A stretch of DNA of 64,000 nucleotides. Source: Pseudovibrio brasiliensis (GTDB lineage Bacteria; Pseudomonadota; Alphaproteobacteria; Rhizobiales; Stappiaceae). Made by a program: the position numbers and the translations under genes. The stretch spans positions 3,928,341 to 3,992,340 of the forward strand of contig NZ_CP074126.1 of NCBI RefSeq assembly GCF_018282095.1, written 5' to 3'. This document shows positions 44,963-53,988 of this stretch, one piece after another. The notes under the pieces are model-generated. The model had not been told where the DNA came from, did not search any database, and saw nothing but the letters and a program-made list of their open reading frames with translations. How positions within the stretch are numbered: the stretch's first letter is position 1; each line of letters begins with the position of its first letter.

Positions 44963-45194
44963 TCTCCAGCTAGATGAAAATACACGCTGATTGCACGGCC
45001 ACGATGGATGCTGTCTGCATTGTAACGCTTACATGCACACAATTTGAGCTGAATTAACTTAAAATACAAATCATCTGTAGGAACATCCTTTTAAATAAAC
45101 AGCCAAGCTTGTCGTCCCTCAGGTGCTCTCCTAAGGTTAATGATGAGGGGATTTTATGTGAGTTGGGTCGCTTCCCCTCTTGGGGGGAAATACA

Positions 45195-47258
45195 ATGTTC
45201 GGCTCTGGCTGGCTGTCGCAAACCAACCGCGCACTCGCTGCGGTCGTATCCTGCTTAATCATAACTATAGCTATACTACTCCGCGTCCTATACCCGCAGG
45301 TATTGGAGAACGTCGGATACCTCAGCCAAAACGCGCTGCAATTGGCTTGGCCAAACACAGCATCAGCGCCACCAGTCTACACGATCCATTTGACACCAGA
45401 ATCATCCCAGCAAACGCAGGAGCCGGTGTATCAGCGTCTCGAGCTGGCGCAAATCCTTCAAAAGCTGGGGGAGTATAATCCTGAGTTACTGATCATTGAT
45501 GCCGACTTCAGAAAGGCTGATCCTGCTTCACCAACACTGAGAAGCAGAACCTATGATACCCTACAGCCATCCTTGCGGGCGACATATCCAAATCACGATC
45601 TTCTGCTGCAAACCATCATCTCCCACTACCCTGTGTTGCTCAACAGTCCTCTGACCCAAGCAACAGCGGAAAAACCTCCACTTTCCAACTACATAAGGTT
45701 CTCTGAGGCTGTTGGTTTCCAAGGCGATGAACACTATTCAGAAGGCTCATCTGCCCTGCTCTACGAGCTGCAATTTGAAAGAAAAACCACCCCGGCTCCC
45801 TCACTCGCACTGCAAGCCTGGAAGCTCTTAAATTCAGCTAAAGCCGAAGATTTCCGGTTGATCCAAACGGAGCAAGGCACCTCGTTAGAAAGTGCAGAAC
45901 TCCAAGTTCCCGTCACCTCAAAGGGTGAGATGCTGATTTACAACAGCAGTTCATCCGGTGCCTATATTTTTGCTGCCAACGACGTCCTGCGAGACAAAGT
46001 CTCGTCCAAACTCTGGCCTCCAGTACCAAACAGCACTTTTGTTCTGGGCACGCACACAAGAGTGTCAGAACGGCACGCGCAGGCACTCCAAACGCTGCAA
46101 TCTGAAAATTTCGTCACTACGCCCAAGTGGAGCCAATACACTGAGATTGCTGCGCTAATCATTTTCGGTGGCGCTGTCGTGCTCGCTTCAGCAACACAAG
46201 GCTTCTGGCTTAGCCTGACCATAGCGGTCATCGCCGTACTGGCGATGAATGGCATCGCATTTCACCAATTCGCTCTTAACAATATAGCGCTGGAACCATT
46301 CTTCCCATCGCTCATCATTCTGCTGATTTTTGCGATCTCCTGCACCATCAGAAGAGTGACCTTCAAAAGCCACCGCAGCAAAACAACTGAGCGATTTGCA
46401 GGTATACTTGCACCAAAACAGATGCAGAAATTGCTCTCAAAATCAGAGCAGTTGCCTTTGGAAGGTCAACAACGTGAGATCACGAGCCTCTCAACCCGCC
46501 TGAGGCACTTTCATCGATATTATGAGGGCCTCTCCCCTCAAGATCTCGCAAGCTTCTCTAACTGCTTCCAAACCGCCCATTTGGATGAGGTCCATATCCA
46601 CGATGGAACATTAAATACGCTGAATACCTCGGGCCTAAGTGCCTACTGGAACGCGCCTTTAGATGATCCGTTCCATGCAGCGCATGCGTGTCGGACGGCG
46701 ATTGAAATGCAGAAGCAGATGAAGCGTTTTAATGTCAAAGATCGCTTCAACTTCAACCAGAAAAACATGACGGATCACGCTGTCACACTCGATATCGGCA
46801 TCTCAACAGGCTTGGCAACGCTGGGAGAAACCGGCACAAGGCGCCACTTCAGATATGCGCCACTCGGAAAACCCGTTGATTTAGCTGATGATTTAGTCCG
46901 TCACTGCAAGGAAGCCGGTCACAGTCTCCTCATCTGCGAAACCACCCGTGGCCAGATGCAGGAGCTCGCAACGCTGGAGACGGTCCCTGTCAAAACCAGC
47001 CGTTATTTAATGCGTTCGTTTGCGTTACTCGGTGATCCATCCCTCGCTTTTTCGGAAAATTTCCTCAAACTCAAGAACACCCACTGCAACATGGTCTTCG
47101 CGCTCTTTGAGGAGAACGACAAGAAAAAAGCTCTTACCCTGCTGGATGAGTGCAAAGCCCTCTCTGATGGCGAGTACAATGCCATCTATGCGGCATTCGA
47201 GAAGTACATCCTCAGCGATCTGGCGCAGCACGAAGCGGTGAAGGATGCAGCGCAATAA
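45195..47258 (+). CDS. Membrane CHASE2-like protein with degenerate class III cyclase domain
   Basis: The start is ATG 45195 behind a GGGGGGA ribosome-binding site; the product is 687 aa. A helix at residues 14-31 precedes a CHASE2-like extracytoplasmic sensor (45-310), then three helices (315-385) and a cyclase-like domain (about 395-600). Alignment by eye to class III cyclases shows loss of catalytic residues. The first metal Asp is Arg435 (REITSLSTRLRHF), the second is Ser479 (GTLNTLNTSGLSAYW), the purine-site Asp is Lys559, the conserved Asn is Asp562 and the transition-state Arg is Asp566. It probably does not make cAMP and may act as a regulatory or binding protein. Confidence 0.8.
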   Translation: MFGSGWLSQTNRALAAVVSCLIITIAILLRVLYPQVLENVGYLSQNALQLAWPNTASAPPVYTIHLTPESSQQTQEPVYQRLELAQILQKLGEYNPELLIIDADFRKADPASPTLRSRTYDTLQPSLRATYPNHDLLLQTIISHYPVLLNSPLTQATAEKPPLSNYIRFSEAVGFQGDEHYSEGSSALLYELQFERKTTPAPSLALQAWKLLNSAKAEDFRLIQTEQGTSLESAELQVPVTSKGEMLIYNSSSSGAYIFAANDVLRDKVSSKLWPPVPNSTFVLGTHTRVSERHAQALQTLQSENFVTTPKWSQYTEIAALIIFGGAVVLASATQGFWLSLTIAVIAVLAMNGIAFHQFALNNIALEPFFPSLIILLIFAISCTIRRVTFKSHRSKTTERFAGILAPKQMQKLLSKSEQLPLEGQQREITSLSTRLRHFHRYYEGLSPQDLASFSNCFQTAHLDEVHIHDGTLNTLNTSGLSAYWNAPLDDPFHAAHACRTAIEMQKQMKRFNVKDRFNFNQKNMTDHAVTLDIGISTGLATLGETGTRRHFRYAPLGKPVDLADDLVRHCKEAGHSLLICETTRGQMQELATLETVPVKTSRYLMRSFALLGDPSLAFSENFLKLKNTHCNMVFALFEENDKKKALTLLDECKALSDGEYNAIYAAFEKYILSDLAQHEAVKDAAQ

Positions 47259-47278
47259 CAGCATTTGGCCTACAAATA

Positions 47279-47305
47279 AAAAGAGCCCCCGAAACTCGGA
47301 GGCTC
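47279..47305 (-). terminator. Intrinsic terminator of the thiY-type gene
   Basis: On the minus strand, GAGCCTCCGA pairs with TCGGGGGCTC across a short loop (one wobble), followed by TTTTTATTT. It lies between the convergent cyclase-like and thiY genes. Confidence 0.82.
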
Positions 47306-47330
47306 CATAATTGGTTTAGACCTATAACGG

Positions 47331-48269
47331 TTAGCGCAGTTCAACCGCGTAGGTTTCCACTGGAGGCGCTGTTTTAATAAGCCCCTGCTCAATCAGAAAG
47401 TTCGCAAACCGCTCATAGCGACCGATATCCAAAGCAGCTGGACGGCTCGCGAAGCGTGGCAGGGTATCTGCCCAGGCACGCTTGTTCAGCTCATCATCAA
47501 GGTTCGGGTAGACCTCAAGAAAGCTCTTCCAGGAGTCCTGAGGATTGTTCAGCAGATAAACAGTTGCTGCCTCAATCGCGCTGATGAACTTCTTCAGGCG
47601 TGGATCATCCAGCTTGTCCTTGTGAGCGACATAGATCAGCTCGTCATAAACCGGCACACCGTTTTCTTCCGGATAGAACGCGCGCCCCTTGGCGCCTTCA
47701 ATTTCCATCTGGTTCAGCTCAAAGTTACGGTAACCACCAATCACCGCATCAACCTGTCCCGCCATCAGAGAAGGAGAGAGCGAGAAGTTCACGTTGATCA
47801 GCTCGACATCATCAGAACTCAACCCTGCATTAGAGAGCATCTTGCCCAGCATCGCGCTTTCAAAGCCGGACGTGGAGTAGCCGATGCGCTTGCCCTTAAG
47901 GTCTGCAATCTCTTTGATTGGTCCGTCTTCCAACACGATCAACGTGTTCAGCGGCGTGGAAACCAGCGTGCCGATACGCATCAGCGGCATACCCTCATCG
48001 ATCTGCGGATGCAGCGTCTGCTGATAGGAGATCGCAATATCCCCCTGCCCAGCTGCAACCAGCTTTGGCGGCATGGAAGGATCAGCCGGTTCAATCAGCT
48101 CAACATCAAGCCCTTCCTTCTCGAAGAAGCCCCGCGCCTTCGCAACCACAATCGGAGCATGGTCCGGGTTCGCAAACCAATCAAGCAGCACAGTCAGCTT
48201 ATCCGCAGCCTGCACCTGAAGAGTGCTCGCAAGCATCGCTGCACCAAACAGCACACCTAGTTTTTTCAT
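47331..48269 (-). CDS. thiY: ABC transporter substrate-binding protein, thiamin-precursor type (ThiY-like)
   Basis: The 312-aa product has a signal peptide (MKKLGVLFGAAMLASTLQVQ, cleaved after QAA) and the NMT1/THI5-like fold: LTVLLDWFANPDHAPIVVAKARGFFEKEG, then AISYQQTLHPQIDEG and GKRIGYSTSGFESAML. LDWFxNPDH is the hallmark of periplasmic proteins that bind N-formyl-aminopyrimidine or related HMP precursors. The gene is downstream of a permease gene under a TPP riboswitch, which supports a thiamin role. The ligand itself is not proven. Confidence 0.9.
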   Translation of the reverse strand: MKKLGVLFGAAMLASTLQVQAADKLTVLLDWFANPDHAPIVVAKARGFFEKEGLDVELIEPADPSMPPKLVAAGQGDIAISYQQTLHPQIDEGMPLMRIGTLVSTPLNTLIVLEDGPIKEIADLKGKRIGYSTSGFESAMLGKMLSNAGLSSDDVELINVNFSLSPSLMAGQVDAVIGGYRNFELNQMEIEGAKGRAFYPEENGVPVYDELIYVAHKDKLDDPRLKKFISAIEAATVYLLNNPQDSWKSFLEVYPNLDDELNKRAWADTLPRFASRPAALDIGRYERFANFLIEQGLIKTAPPVETYAVELR

Positions 48270-48357
48270 AAGGTTACGTCCTCATACTCTGAGATCAAAC
48301 GCGCGTTCCGTTTGATTGCTCCCAATCAAGCGAAAAGAACTCGCGCAAATCAAAAAC

Positions 48358-48403
48358 GTTAGAGCAGGTTTCGAAACTGCACAGAAACGCAACATGCTCT
48401 AAC
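48358..48403. repeat. Inverted repeat in the permease/thiY spacer
   Basis: GTTAGAGCA (48358-48366) and TGCTCTAAC (48395-48403) are perfect 9-bp arms enclosing an internal GTTTCGAAAC palindrome. The right arm overlaps the end of the permease gene. The design resembles short palindromic intergenic elements dispersed in alphaproteobacterial genomes. Confidence 0.45.
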
Positions 48404-49157
48404 TCTCTTTCTGCCAATAGATCATCCGAGAAGTGGCGAACTCAACAACTGCCCTCAGGCTCAACACCATCACCGCAAGCAAGATCAGCGCTGCAAACAT
48501 GGTCGCTGTTTGCATGCGTGCGTTGGATTGCAACATGATGAAAGCCAGCCCTCCCTTTGCACCAACCCATTCTCCAACCACCGCACCAATCGGCGCGAAC
48601 ACCGCCGCAATCCGCATGCCCGACGCCAGAGACGGCATCGCAGCAGGAATGCGGATATAACGAAGCATTTGCCAACGGTTCAAACCGTGCAGCTTGCCAA
48701 GATCAAGCAAGGACTGATCCGTCCTCCGCAATCCGTCAAAAAACGTTGAGGTCACGGAAAAGAAGATCACAATCACAGCCATCACCACCTTGGAAGCAAG
48801 CCCAAAGCCGAACCACAGCACCAGAAGCGGCGCAATCGCAAATACAGGAAGAGATTGAGTTGCTGCAATCGGAGGCAGCAGAAACAGGCGTATCCGGGGA
48901 GACATTGCCAGCAAAATAGCCAGCGACGCTCCAGCACTCACACCAAAGAGAAAACCGAGAACGGTCTCCCAAGCGGTAATGCCTGCATGATGCAGCAGGA
49001 AAACACCCTGATTGAGAAAAGCGGTAAAAACCGCCGCCGGTCCTGGCAAGAGAAACGGAGGAAACTCTCCTATCCGAACCACAAGTTCCCAAATGGCGAC
49101 AAACAGCAAAATCCCGAAAAGACTTCGCAGAATTCGTATTAAAGCTCGCTTCAGCAT
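48399..49157 (-). CDS. thiX: ABC transporter permease, thiamin-precursor type (ThiX-like)
   Basis: The start at ATG 49157 follows GGGAAA; the product is 252 aa with six predicted membrane helices. The EAA loop is recognisable: LDLGKLHGLNRWQMLRYIRIPAAMP, followed by GMRIAAVFAPIGAVVGEWVGA. It belongs to the SsuC/TauC/ThiX permease type. The TPP riboswitch 130 bp upstream gives the specificity. The matching ATPase gene (ThiZ) is absent from this cluster and from the window. Confidence 0.88.
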   Translation of the reverse strand: MLKRALIRILRSLFGILLFVAIWELVVRIGEFPPFLLPGPAAVFTAFLNQGVFLLHHAGITAWETVLGFLFGVSAGASLAILLAMSPRIRLFLLPPIAATQSLPVFAIAPLLVLWFGFGLASKVVMAVIVIFFSVTSTFFDGLRRTDQSLLDLGKLHGLNRWQMLRYIRIPAAMPSLASGMRIAAVFAPIGAVVGEWVGAKGGLAFIMLQSNARMQTATMFAALILLAVMVLSLRAVVEFATSRMIYWQKES

Positions 49158-49164
49158 GTCATTT

Positions 49165-49182
49165 CCCAACAATGGTATTGGG
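49165..49182 (-). promoter_or_regulatory. Possible hairpin over the thiX ribosome-binding site
   Basis: On the minus strand CCCAA and TTGGG pair across an 8-nt loop, and the second arm overlaps the GGGAAA ribosome-binding site of the permease gene. It could serve as the translational expression platform of the riboswitch. The stem is short, so this is tentative. Confidence 0.4.
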
Positions 49183-49287
49183 CATCACAAACAGGCGGAA
49201 GAACGGAGCTCAGATTGGCTCTCTGGGAATTTTCGACACAGGACCTCCAACTACAAACTGCAGATATGGAGATCCGGGAAGAATGGC

Positions 49288-49384
49288 TCAGGTCCCGTCC
49301 CTTCGCCGGCATTACCCGGATCAGGTTCAAAGGGTTTAGCTCGCGGCAATCTCAGCTTTTCGTCAAGAAAAGCACCCCTCGGAA
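49288..49384 (-). promoter_or_regulatory. TPP (THI-element) riboswitch
   Basis: On the minus strand the core reads GAGGGGTGCTTTTC, then GCTGAGATTGCCGC, and ACCCTTTGAACCTGATCCGG followed by GTAATGCCGGCGAAGGGA. These are the conserved CUGAGA and ACCUGAUC...GGGUAAUGCCGGCGAAGGG blocks of the thiamin pyrophosphate riboswitch. It lies 130 bp upstream of the permease start on the same strand. Thiamin pyrophosphate binding should switch off the transporter operon. Confidence 0.96.
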
Positions 49385-49454
49385 TGGCAAGGACCATGCG
49401 CGTTTCTACGGGAGTTTGCAAGCAGATTTTCGAAGGCCGGGGGACAACGCCATG

Positions 49455-49490
49455 AAAAAAGGCCTCAGCTCCAACAGAGCCAAGGCCTTC
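49455..49490 (-). terminator. Intrinsic terminator of the membrane protein gene after purA
   Basis: On the minus strand GAAGGCCT and AGGCCTTTTTT pair, with an inner GGCTC/GGAGC-type stem, followed by a run of T. It lies 30 bases after the 592-aa gene and just before the riboswitch region. Confidence 0.82.
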
Positions 49491-49519
49491 TAAAATCAAT
49501 CTAACTTGCTGAAATCAGA

Positions 49520-51298
49520 TTACTTCCAACTCTTGATTGCCTGAGCGACAACCTTGTTGCCAGTTGTCCCTTTTTCAAAGGTCAGCATTGCGCGGCGGCC
49601 GCTGTTGTACAGCAGTGGAACATCAATCCATTCGCGCTCAGCAAGACGCTGCAGGTTCTTTGCCTTCTCTTCATTGCTGTCAGATAGAGCAATCCAGAAG
49701 AGCGTGTCAGAAACCTTCACAGCAGCCCCATCAAGCGGATCACCCGCTTCAGACTCAGTCTTCTTTAGGATCAGGCCAGGCACCTTCTCAACGCCCTTAC
49801 CGTCAAACCCTTCCGGGAAGATGAAGTTCAGCTCCAGCAGATGGCTTGCTGGCAGAGACTGGTCACTGTTCGGCTTCAGCGTCATCTCAACGGAGAGATT
49901 ACGGGATGGAAGCGTCGCAACAGCTTTGATGACAGAGGTCCCGTTAACTTCATCCAGCGTCCAGACCACATTACCGCGAGAAGCAGAACCAGCTGCACCC
50001 GGTGTCAAAGCTTCTTCATAAAGAATGCTCTGCTGTGCCACTGGAGAAATCTCGGACTCTGTGCCGATAGTCTCTGCAGGTGGAACTGAGTTCGTCTCGA
50101 CACCTGCTGTCTGCGGCTCAGGCTCCTTCGCTGGCAGCACCTGAGGTGCAGCACTATCATCAGTGGACGCGGAAGGTGCCGGATCAACACTGCGAACCAC
50201 AGACGGTGCTGGTGCACTTTCTGTTGGCGCTGCGCTTGAAGAGTTCCGGGTAATCCGGGTTGTCGTCACTGGTGTTGCATCTGGAGAAACTTTAGCTCCT
50301 TCATCAGATGGCAACAGACGGTCAGTGTTCTTCTTAGGTGCACGCTCTGGCTGAACCCGAAGCGGTTCATCCTCACCAGTTGGTGCGCTTTCTGGCTCTC
50401 CGGTCTCGCTGGTTTCAGCTGGCAGAATGAGAGAGAGAATGGCCTCGCGCTGGCTGTAAACACCGGCAGTCACACCCAAAATGATCAGGATAATAACAAT
50501 AATGCCGACAATGCCGGATGTATTGGAAGGCTTCAGGCCTTCCTCCTGCTCAATCGCGTCCCCTACACGCTGTGCAACGACAGGCTTGCGGGAGGAAGCA
50601 GGTTTACGGCTTGTCTTTGGCTTAACCTTTGCAGGCTCGTCAATCTCGCGGCGAGCAGTCTTGTCTTTAGTCTCCAGCTTGGAGCGACGGGCTTCACCAG
50701 GAACCCATGCACGCTCTTCAGCGCTGGTCTCAACAGCCCCTTTGGTTGGCAGGGAAGCAGCAGGCTCTTTCGGCTCGCTCTCGCCCATGGAACCAAGATC
50801 AGGCTCTTTGCGTTCTTTGGAAGCTTCAGGCAGCTGATCTCGCGCCATTTGATTGGCTTGATGAGCAGCGTTGCCAAGATCCTGTGCTGCACGAACAGCT
50901 TCCTTAAACACATCCGCTTTGGCAGCAGGTGCTTTGGGCTCTTCGCGTGTAGGCTCTTCAGGCGTTGCATCAGCCTTTGGCTTGTCGTCAACTGGTGGAG
51001 GCGTTGGTCCCGCAGAAACAGAAGGAGCTGTCGGCTGCGGAGCACTTGGAGCTGGGGTGGTTTTAGACCGCCCCAACCCGAGAGACTCGCGAGCAGCTTC
51101 CGCTTCGACCTTACGAATGGCCTCTTCAAGCTTCAGCTGCTCCTCTGTGATCTGGGAGGGAGACAGTGGTGGGTCGTAACTTTTAAGTTGCTTTACAATT
51201 GCATTTCGCGCGCGTTGATAAACTGCCCGCCGTGCCGAACCAGTGTTCTCTTGTAAACCAGCTACCGCTTTTTTCAGAACGGAATTGTAGTCCGCCAT
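49520..51298 (-). CDS. Single-pass membrane protein with Pro/Ala/Glu-rich regions, conserved beside purA
   Basis: The 592-aa protein has a helical N-terminal module (residues 1-75: LKKAVAGLQENTGSARRAVY, then PPLSPSQITEEQLKLEEAI) that I recognise from Rhizobiales proteins of unknown function. A disordered Pro/Ala/Lys/Glu-rich stretch (75-240) leads to one membrane helix (SGIVGIIVIILIILGVTAGV, about 258-277). A second disordered stretch follows, then a C-terminal globular domain of about 170 residues. It starts 37 bp downstream of purA, likely in one operon. Function unknown. Confidence 0.82.
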   Translation of the reverse strand: MADYNSVLKKAVAGLQENTGSARRAVYQRARNAIVKQLKSYDPPLSPSQITEEQLKLEEAIRKVEAEAARESLGLGRSKTTPAPSAPQPTAPSVSAGPTPPPVDDKPKADATPEEPTREEPKAPAAKADVFKEAVRAAQDLGNAAHQANQMARDQLPEASKERKEPDLGSMGESEPKEPAASLPTKGAVETSAEERAWVPGEARRSKLETKDKTARREIDEPAKVKPKTSRKPASSRKPVVAQRVGDAIEQEEGLKPSNTSGIVGIIVIILIILGVTAGVYSQREAILSLILPAETSETGEPESAPTGEDEPLRVQPERAPKKNTDRLLPSDEGAKVSPDATPVTTTRITRNSSSAAPTESAPAPSVVRSVDPAPSASTDDSAAPQVLPAKEPEPQTAGVETNSVPPAETIGTESEISPVAQQSILYEEALTPGAAGSASRGNVVWTLDEVNGTSVIKAVATLPSRNLSVEMTLKPNSDQSLPASHLLELNFIFPEGFDGKGVEKVPGLILKKTESEAGDPLDGAAVKVSDTLFWIALSDSNEEKAKNLQRLAEREWIDVPLLYNSGRRAMLTFEKGTTGNKVVAQAIKSWK

Positions 51299-51335
51299 TT
51301 AACTGCCCATTGCCCCCAGAGCTTCATTTCACGAC

Positions 51336-52628
51336 TTAATCCTGGAATGGATTCTGAACCAGGATTGTGTCATCACGTTCTGGGCTTGTTGATAACAGAG
51401 CGACCGGAGCACCAATCAGCTCTTCAACATGCCGAACGTATTTCACAGCTTGTGCAGGTAATTCAGCCCAGGTGCGCGCGCCTTTGGTCGTTTCCTTCCA
51501 ACCAGGCAGGGTCTCATAAATGGGAACAACCCGCGCCTGAGCACCTTGAGATGCCGGAAGGTAATCGATTCGCTCACCATCTAGCTCATAACCAACACAA
51601 ATCTTAATTTCATCCAGTCCGTCCAAAACGTCAAGCTTTGTCAATGCAATCCCATTGATTCCGCTGGTGCAAACGGTTTGACGGACAATCACTGCATCAA
51701 ACCAGCCACAACGACGACGACGGCCAGTGTTCGTTCCAAACTCGTGCCCACGGGTACCGAGGAACTCACCAACTTCGTTCTGCTGTTCGGTTGGGAATGG
51801 GCCTTCACCTACACGAGTGGTGTAAGCTTTGGTAATACCCAGAACGTAATCGATAGAGTTTGGACCAAGACCACTACCAGCAGCAGCCTGACCTGCAACT
51901 GTATTGGAGGAGGTTACAAACGGATAAGTGCCGTGGTCGTTGTCCAGCAGCGCGCCCTGCGCACCTTCAAACAACAAACGCTTACCTTCACGGCGTGCTT
52001 TATCCAGCATGTACCACGCTTTATCCATGTACGGCAGGATCTTATCAGCAACGTCTTCCAGCTCTTTATAGATGGTCTCAGCAGAGATCTCATCGCGACC
52101 CAGACCGCGCAGAATCGCATTATGGTGGGTCAGCAGACGGTCGATCTTCGCTGGCAACGTGCTCATGTTTGCCAGATCCATCACGCGGATTGCGCGACGA
52201 CCAACTTTATCTTCATAAGCAGGGCCGATACCACGCTTGGTAGTGCCGATCTTGGTGCCTGCTGGGCTTGCATCTTCACGCAGAGCATCCAGCTCGCGGT
52301 GCAGGCTTAGAATAAGAGTAGCATTGTCAGCAACACGCAGGATTTCCGGAGAGATTTTCACACCCTGAGCTTCAAGGCGCTCAATTTCAGCGACCAGTGC
52401 ATGAGGGTCAATCACAACGCCATTGCCGATGACGGAAAGTTTGCCACGAACAACACCAGATGGCAGCAGTGCCAGCTTGTAGCTCGTGCCGTCAATGACA
52501 AGCGTATGACCTGCATTGTGTCCGCCTTGGAAGCGTACAACAACATCGGCTTGCTCAGAGAGCCAGTCGACAAGTTTACCCTTACCTTCGTCACCCCATT
52601 GTGACCCAACTACGACAACGTTGGCCAT
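51336..52628 (-). CDS. purA: Adenylosuccinate synthetase
   Basis: The 430-aa protein begins [20 protein letters not shown], containing the GDEGKGK phosphate loop (12-18) with the catalytic Asp13. Other landmarks are [12 protein letters not shown] with the catalytic His, [17 protein letters not shown], and [12 protein letters not shown]. It joins IMP and aspartate using GTP in AMP synthesis. Length and motifs are complete. A 37-bp gap separates it from the downstream membrane protein gene. Confidence 0.97.
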   Translation of the reverse strand: MANVVVVGSQWGDEGKGKLVDWLSEQADVVVRFQGGHNAGHTLVIDGTSYKLALLPSGVVRGKLSVIGNGVVIDPHALVAEIERLEAQGVKISPEILRVADNATLILSLHRELDALREDASPAGTKIGTTKRGIGPAYEDKVGRRAIRVMDLANMSTLPAKIDRLLTHHNAILRGLGRDEISAETIYKELEDVADKILPYMDKAWYMLDKARREGKRLLFEGAQGALLDNDHGTYPFVTSSNTVAGQAAAGSGLGPNSIDYVLGITKAYTTRVGEGPFPTEQQNEVGEFLGTRGHEFGTNTGRRRRCGWFDAVIVRQTVCTSGINGIALTKLDVLDGLDEIKICVGYELDGERIDYLPASQGAQARVVPIYETLPGWKETTKGARTWAELPAQAVKYVRHVEELIGAPVALLSTSPERDDTILVQNPFQD

Positions 52629-52996
52629 GGTTTTTCAGCCCTCCTGCGGCTGCCAGCGTCTTGTTCCAAAGACGCCGTCATATGATTTGCTTGTCTGTAT
52701 AAAGTGGTTTGTCACCTCAGAATGCAAATCATGAGAGACAACATAAGAAACCCCGGCGTAAGAGCCAGGGCGCAGTTACAGCGCCTTATAATCTGTCAAT
52801 CACTTAAATACGAGCCCTTTTCCTTCAAAATGAGGCTGCAGACTGTAATTTTTGCGATCAAAGTGAACCTCTGTTGATTGTTTTACTCGCAAATCGGGTG
52901 GTACAGCCGTAAGACCGAGTGATATTACTAGTCCTAATTCCAATTCCACATTTTTTGCAATTCCTGCAAGAAATTTCACCAAGTTGAATCCGCTTT
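52629..52996. other. Intergenic region between purA and a DMT transporter gene
   Basis: These 368 bp hold the purA promoter (minus) and that of the divergent transporter (plus). A GGCGC/GCGCC stem (52769-52785) is visible but lacks a T-run. A 60-codon minus-strand frame (52800-52982) begins at TTG and has no clear ribosome-binding site or domain; I do not call it. The right half is AT-rich. No riboswitch motif seen. Confidence 0.4.
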
Positions 52997-53917
52997 ATGA
53001 ACGCACAAAAACTTGACTGGCTCGCCTGGTCTATTCTCCTCTTACTGGGCACCTTGTGGGGCGGCGCTTTCTTTTTTGCCAAGATCGCAGTGGCTGAGCT
53101 GGATCCAGTCACGCTGGTTTTCCTGAGAGTAGCCATCGCAGCGGCCGCCATGTGGTGCTTTCTTCTTGTGACCCGTCAATCCATTCCTCTGACAGCAAAG
53201 TGGATCGGCAGCTTCCTGCTGCTCGGTTTCATGAACAACGTGGTCCCCTTCTCTCTCATCTTCTGGGGCCAGCAATACATTGCCTCCGGGTTGGCCTCGG
53301 TCCTCAACGCGTTCACCCCCATCTTCACGATGATCGTCATGCAGATACTCAGCAATGAGGAGAAGCTGACAGTCACCAAGCTGATCGCAGCAATCATTGG
53401 CATCATCGGCGTAGCAATCATGGTGGGCAACGATGCATTGAGCGGAGCCAGCAATCAGGTCTTGCCGCAGCTCGCGGTGTTGGGAGCCGCGCTCTCCTAT
53501 GCCTTCGGCGCTTTCATAATCATGCGCCTCAAAAAGCTGCCACCGGCAGCCCTGGCAACAGGCCAACTCACCGCCTCAACCATCCTACTTATCCCAGCCC
53601 TCATCTATATGGCCCCAACACAGCAGCTTATGGCAGCTTCTGCTCTCACATGGTCAAGCGTTCTGGTCCTCGCTCTGGCATGTACAGCCTTCGCCTACAT
53701 CCTGTACTTCCAGCTCTTCAAACTGGCAGGCGCCACCAACGCAGCATCCGTTACGCTTCTGATCCCTGTCAGCGCGATCATCCTCGGCGCAATTTTCCTG
53801 AATGAACGCCTGGAACCAAACCACTGGCTCGGCATGGCCGCAATCTTCATTGCACTCCTGCTCATCGACGGTCGCCTCACCAGCCGCTGGACCAACAAAC
53901 AACAAGCCACCGCCTAA
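52997..53917 (+). CDS. DMT superfamily (EamA) transporter
   Basis: The 306-aa protein has ten membrane helices in two EamA repeats: GTLWGGAFFFAKIAVAELDPVT, LVFLRVAIAAAAMWCFLLVT, and in the second half TNAASVTLLIPVSAIILGAIF followed by LNERLEPNHWLGMAAIF. This is the standard pattern of RhaT/EamA-type exporters of amino acids or other metabolites. It is not closely similar to the other DMT gene at 28.9 kb. The ATG at 52997 lacks a clear ribosome-binding site. Substrate unknown. Confidence 0.9.
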   Translation: MNAQKLDWLAWSILLLLGTLWGGAFFFAKIAVAELDPVTLVFLRVAIAAAAMWCFLLVTRQSIPLTAKWIGSFLLLGFMNNVVPFSLIFWGQQYIASGLASVLNAFTPIFTMIVMQILSNEEKLTVTKLIAAIIGIIGVAIMVGNDALSGASNQVLPQLAVLGAALSYAFGAFIIMRLKKLPPAALATGQLTASTILLIPALIYMAPTQQLMAASALTWSSVLVLALACTAFAYILYFQLFKLAGATNAASVTLLIPVSAIILGAIFLNERLEPNHWLGMAAIFIALLLIDGRLTSRWTNKQQATA

Positions 53918-53923
53918 CAAAAA

Positions 53924-53949
53924 GCCTCCGGCTCTTTCGAACCGGAGGC
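53924..53949. terminator. Bidirectional terminator between convergent genes
   Basis: GCCTCCGG and CCGGAGGC form a perfect 8-bp stem with a loop of about 10 nt. On the plus strand it lies just after the transporter stop, and on the minus strand after the M42 peptidase gene. The A-run on the left serves as a U-tract for the minus strand. Confidence 0.8.
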
Positions 53950-53988
53950 GATGTTTCTTTATAGCGAAACGATAGCGAAACGGTGGAT

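Noticed and set aside
52800-52982. A 60-codon minus-strand frame between purA and the DMT transporter
   Set aside because: Begins at TTG, without a clear ribosome-binding site or family resemblance; likely a chance frame.
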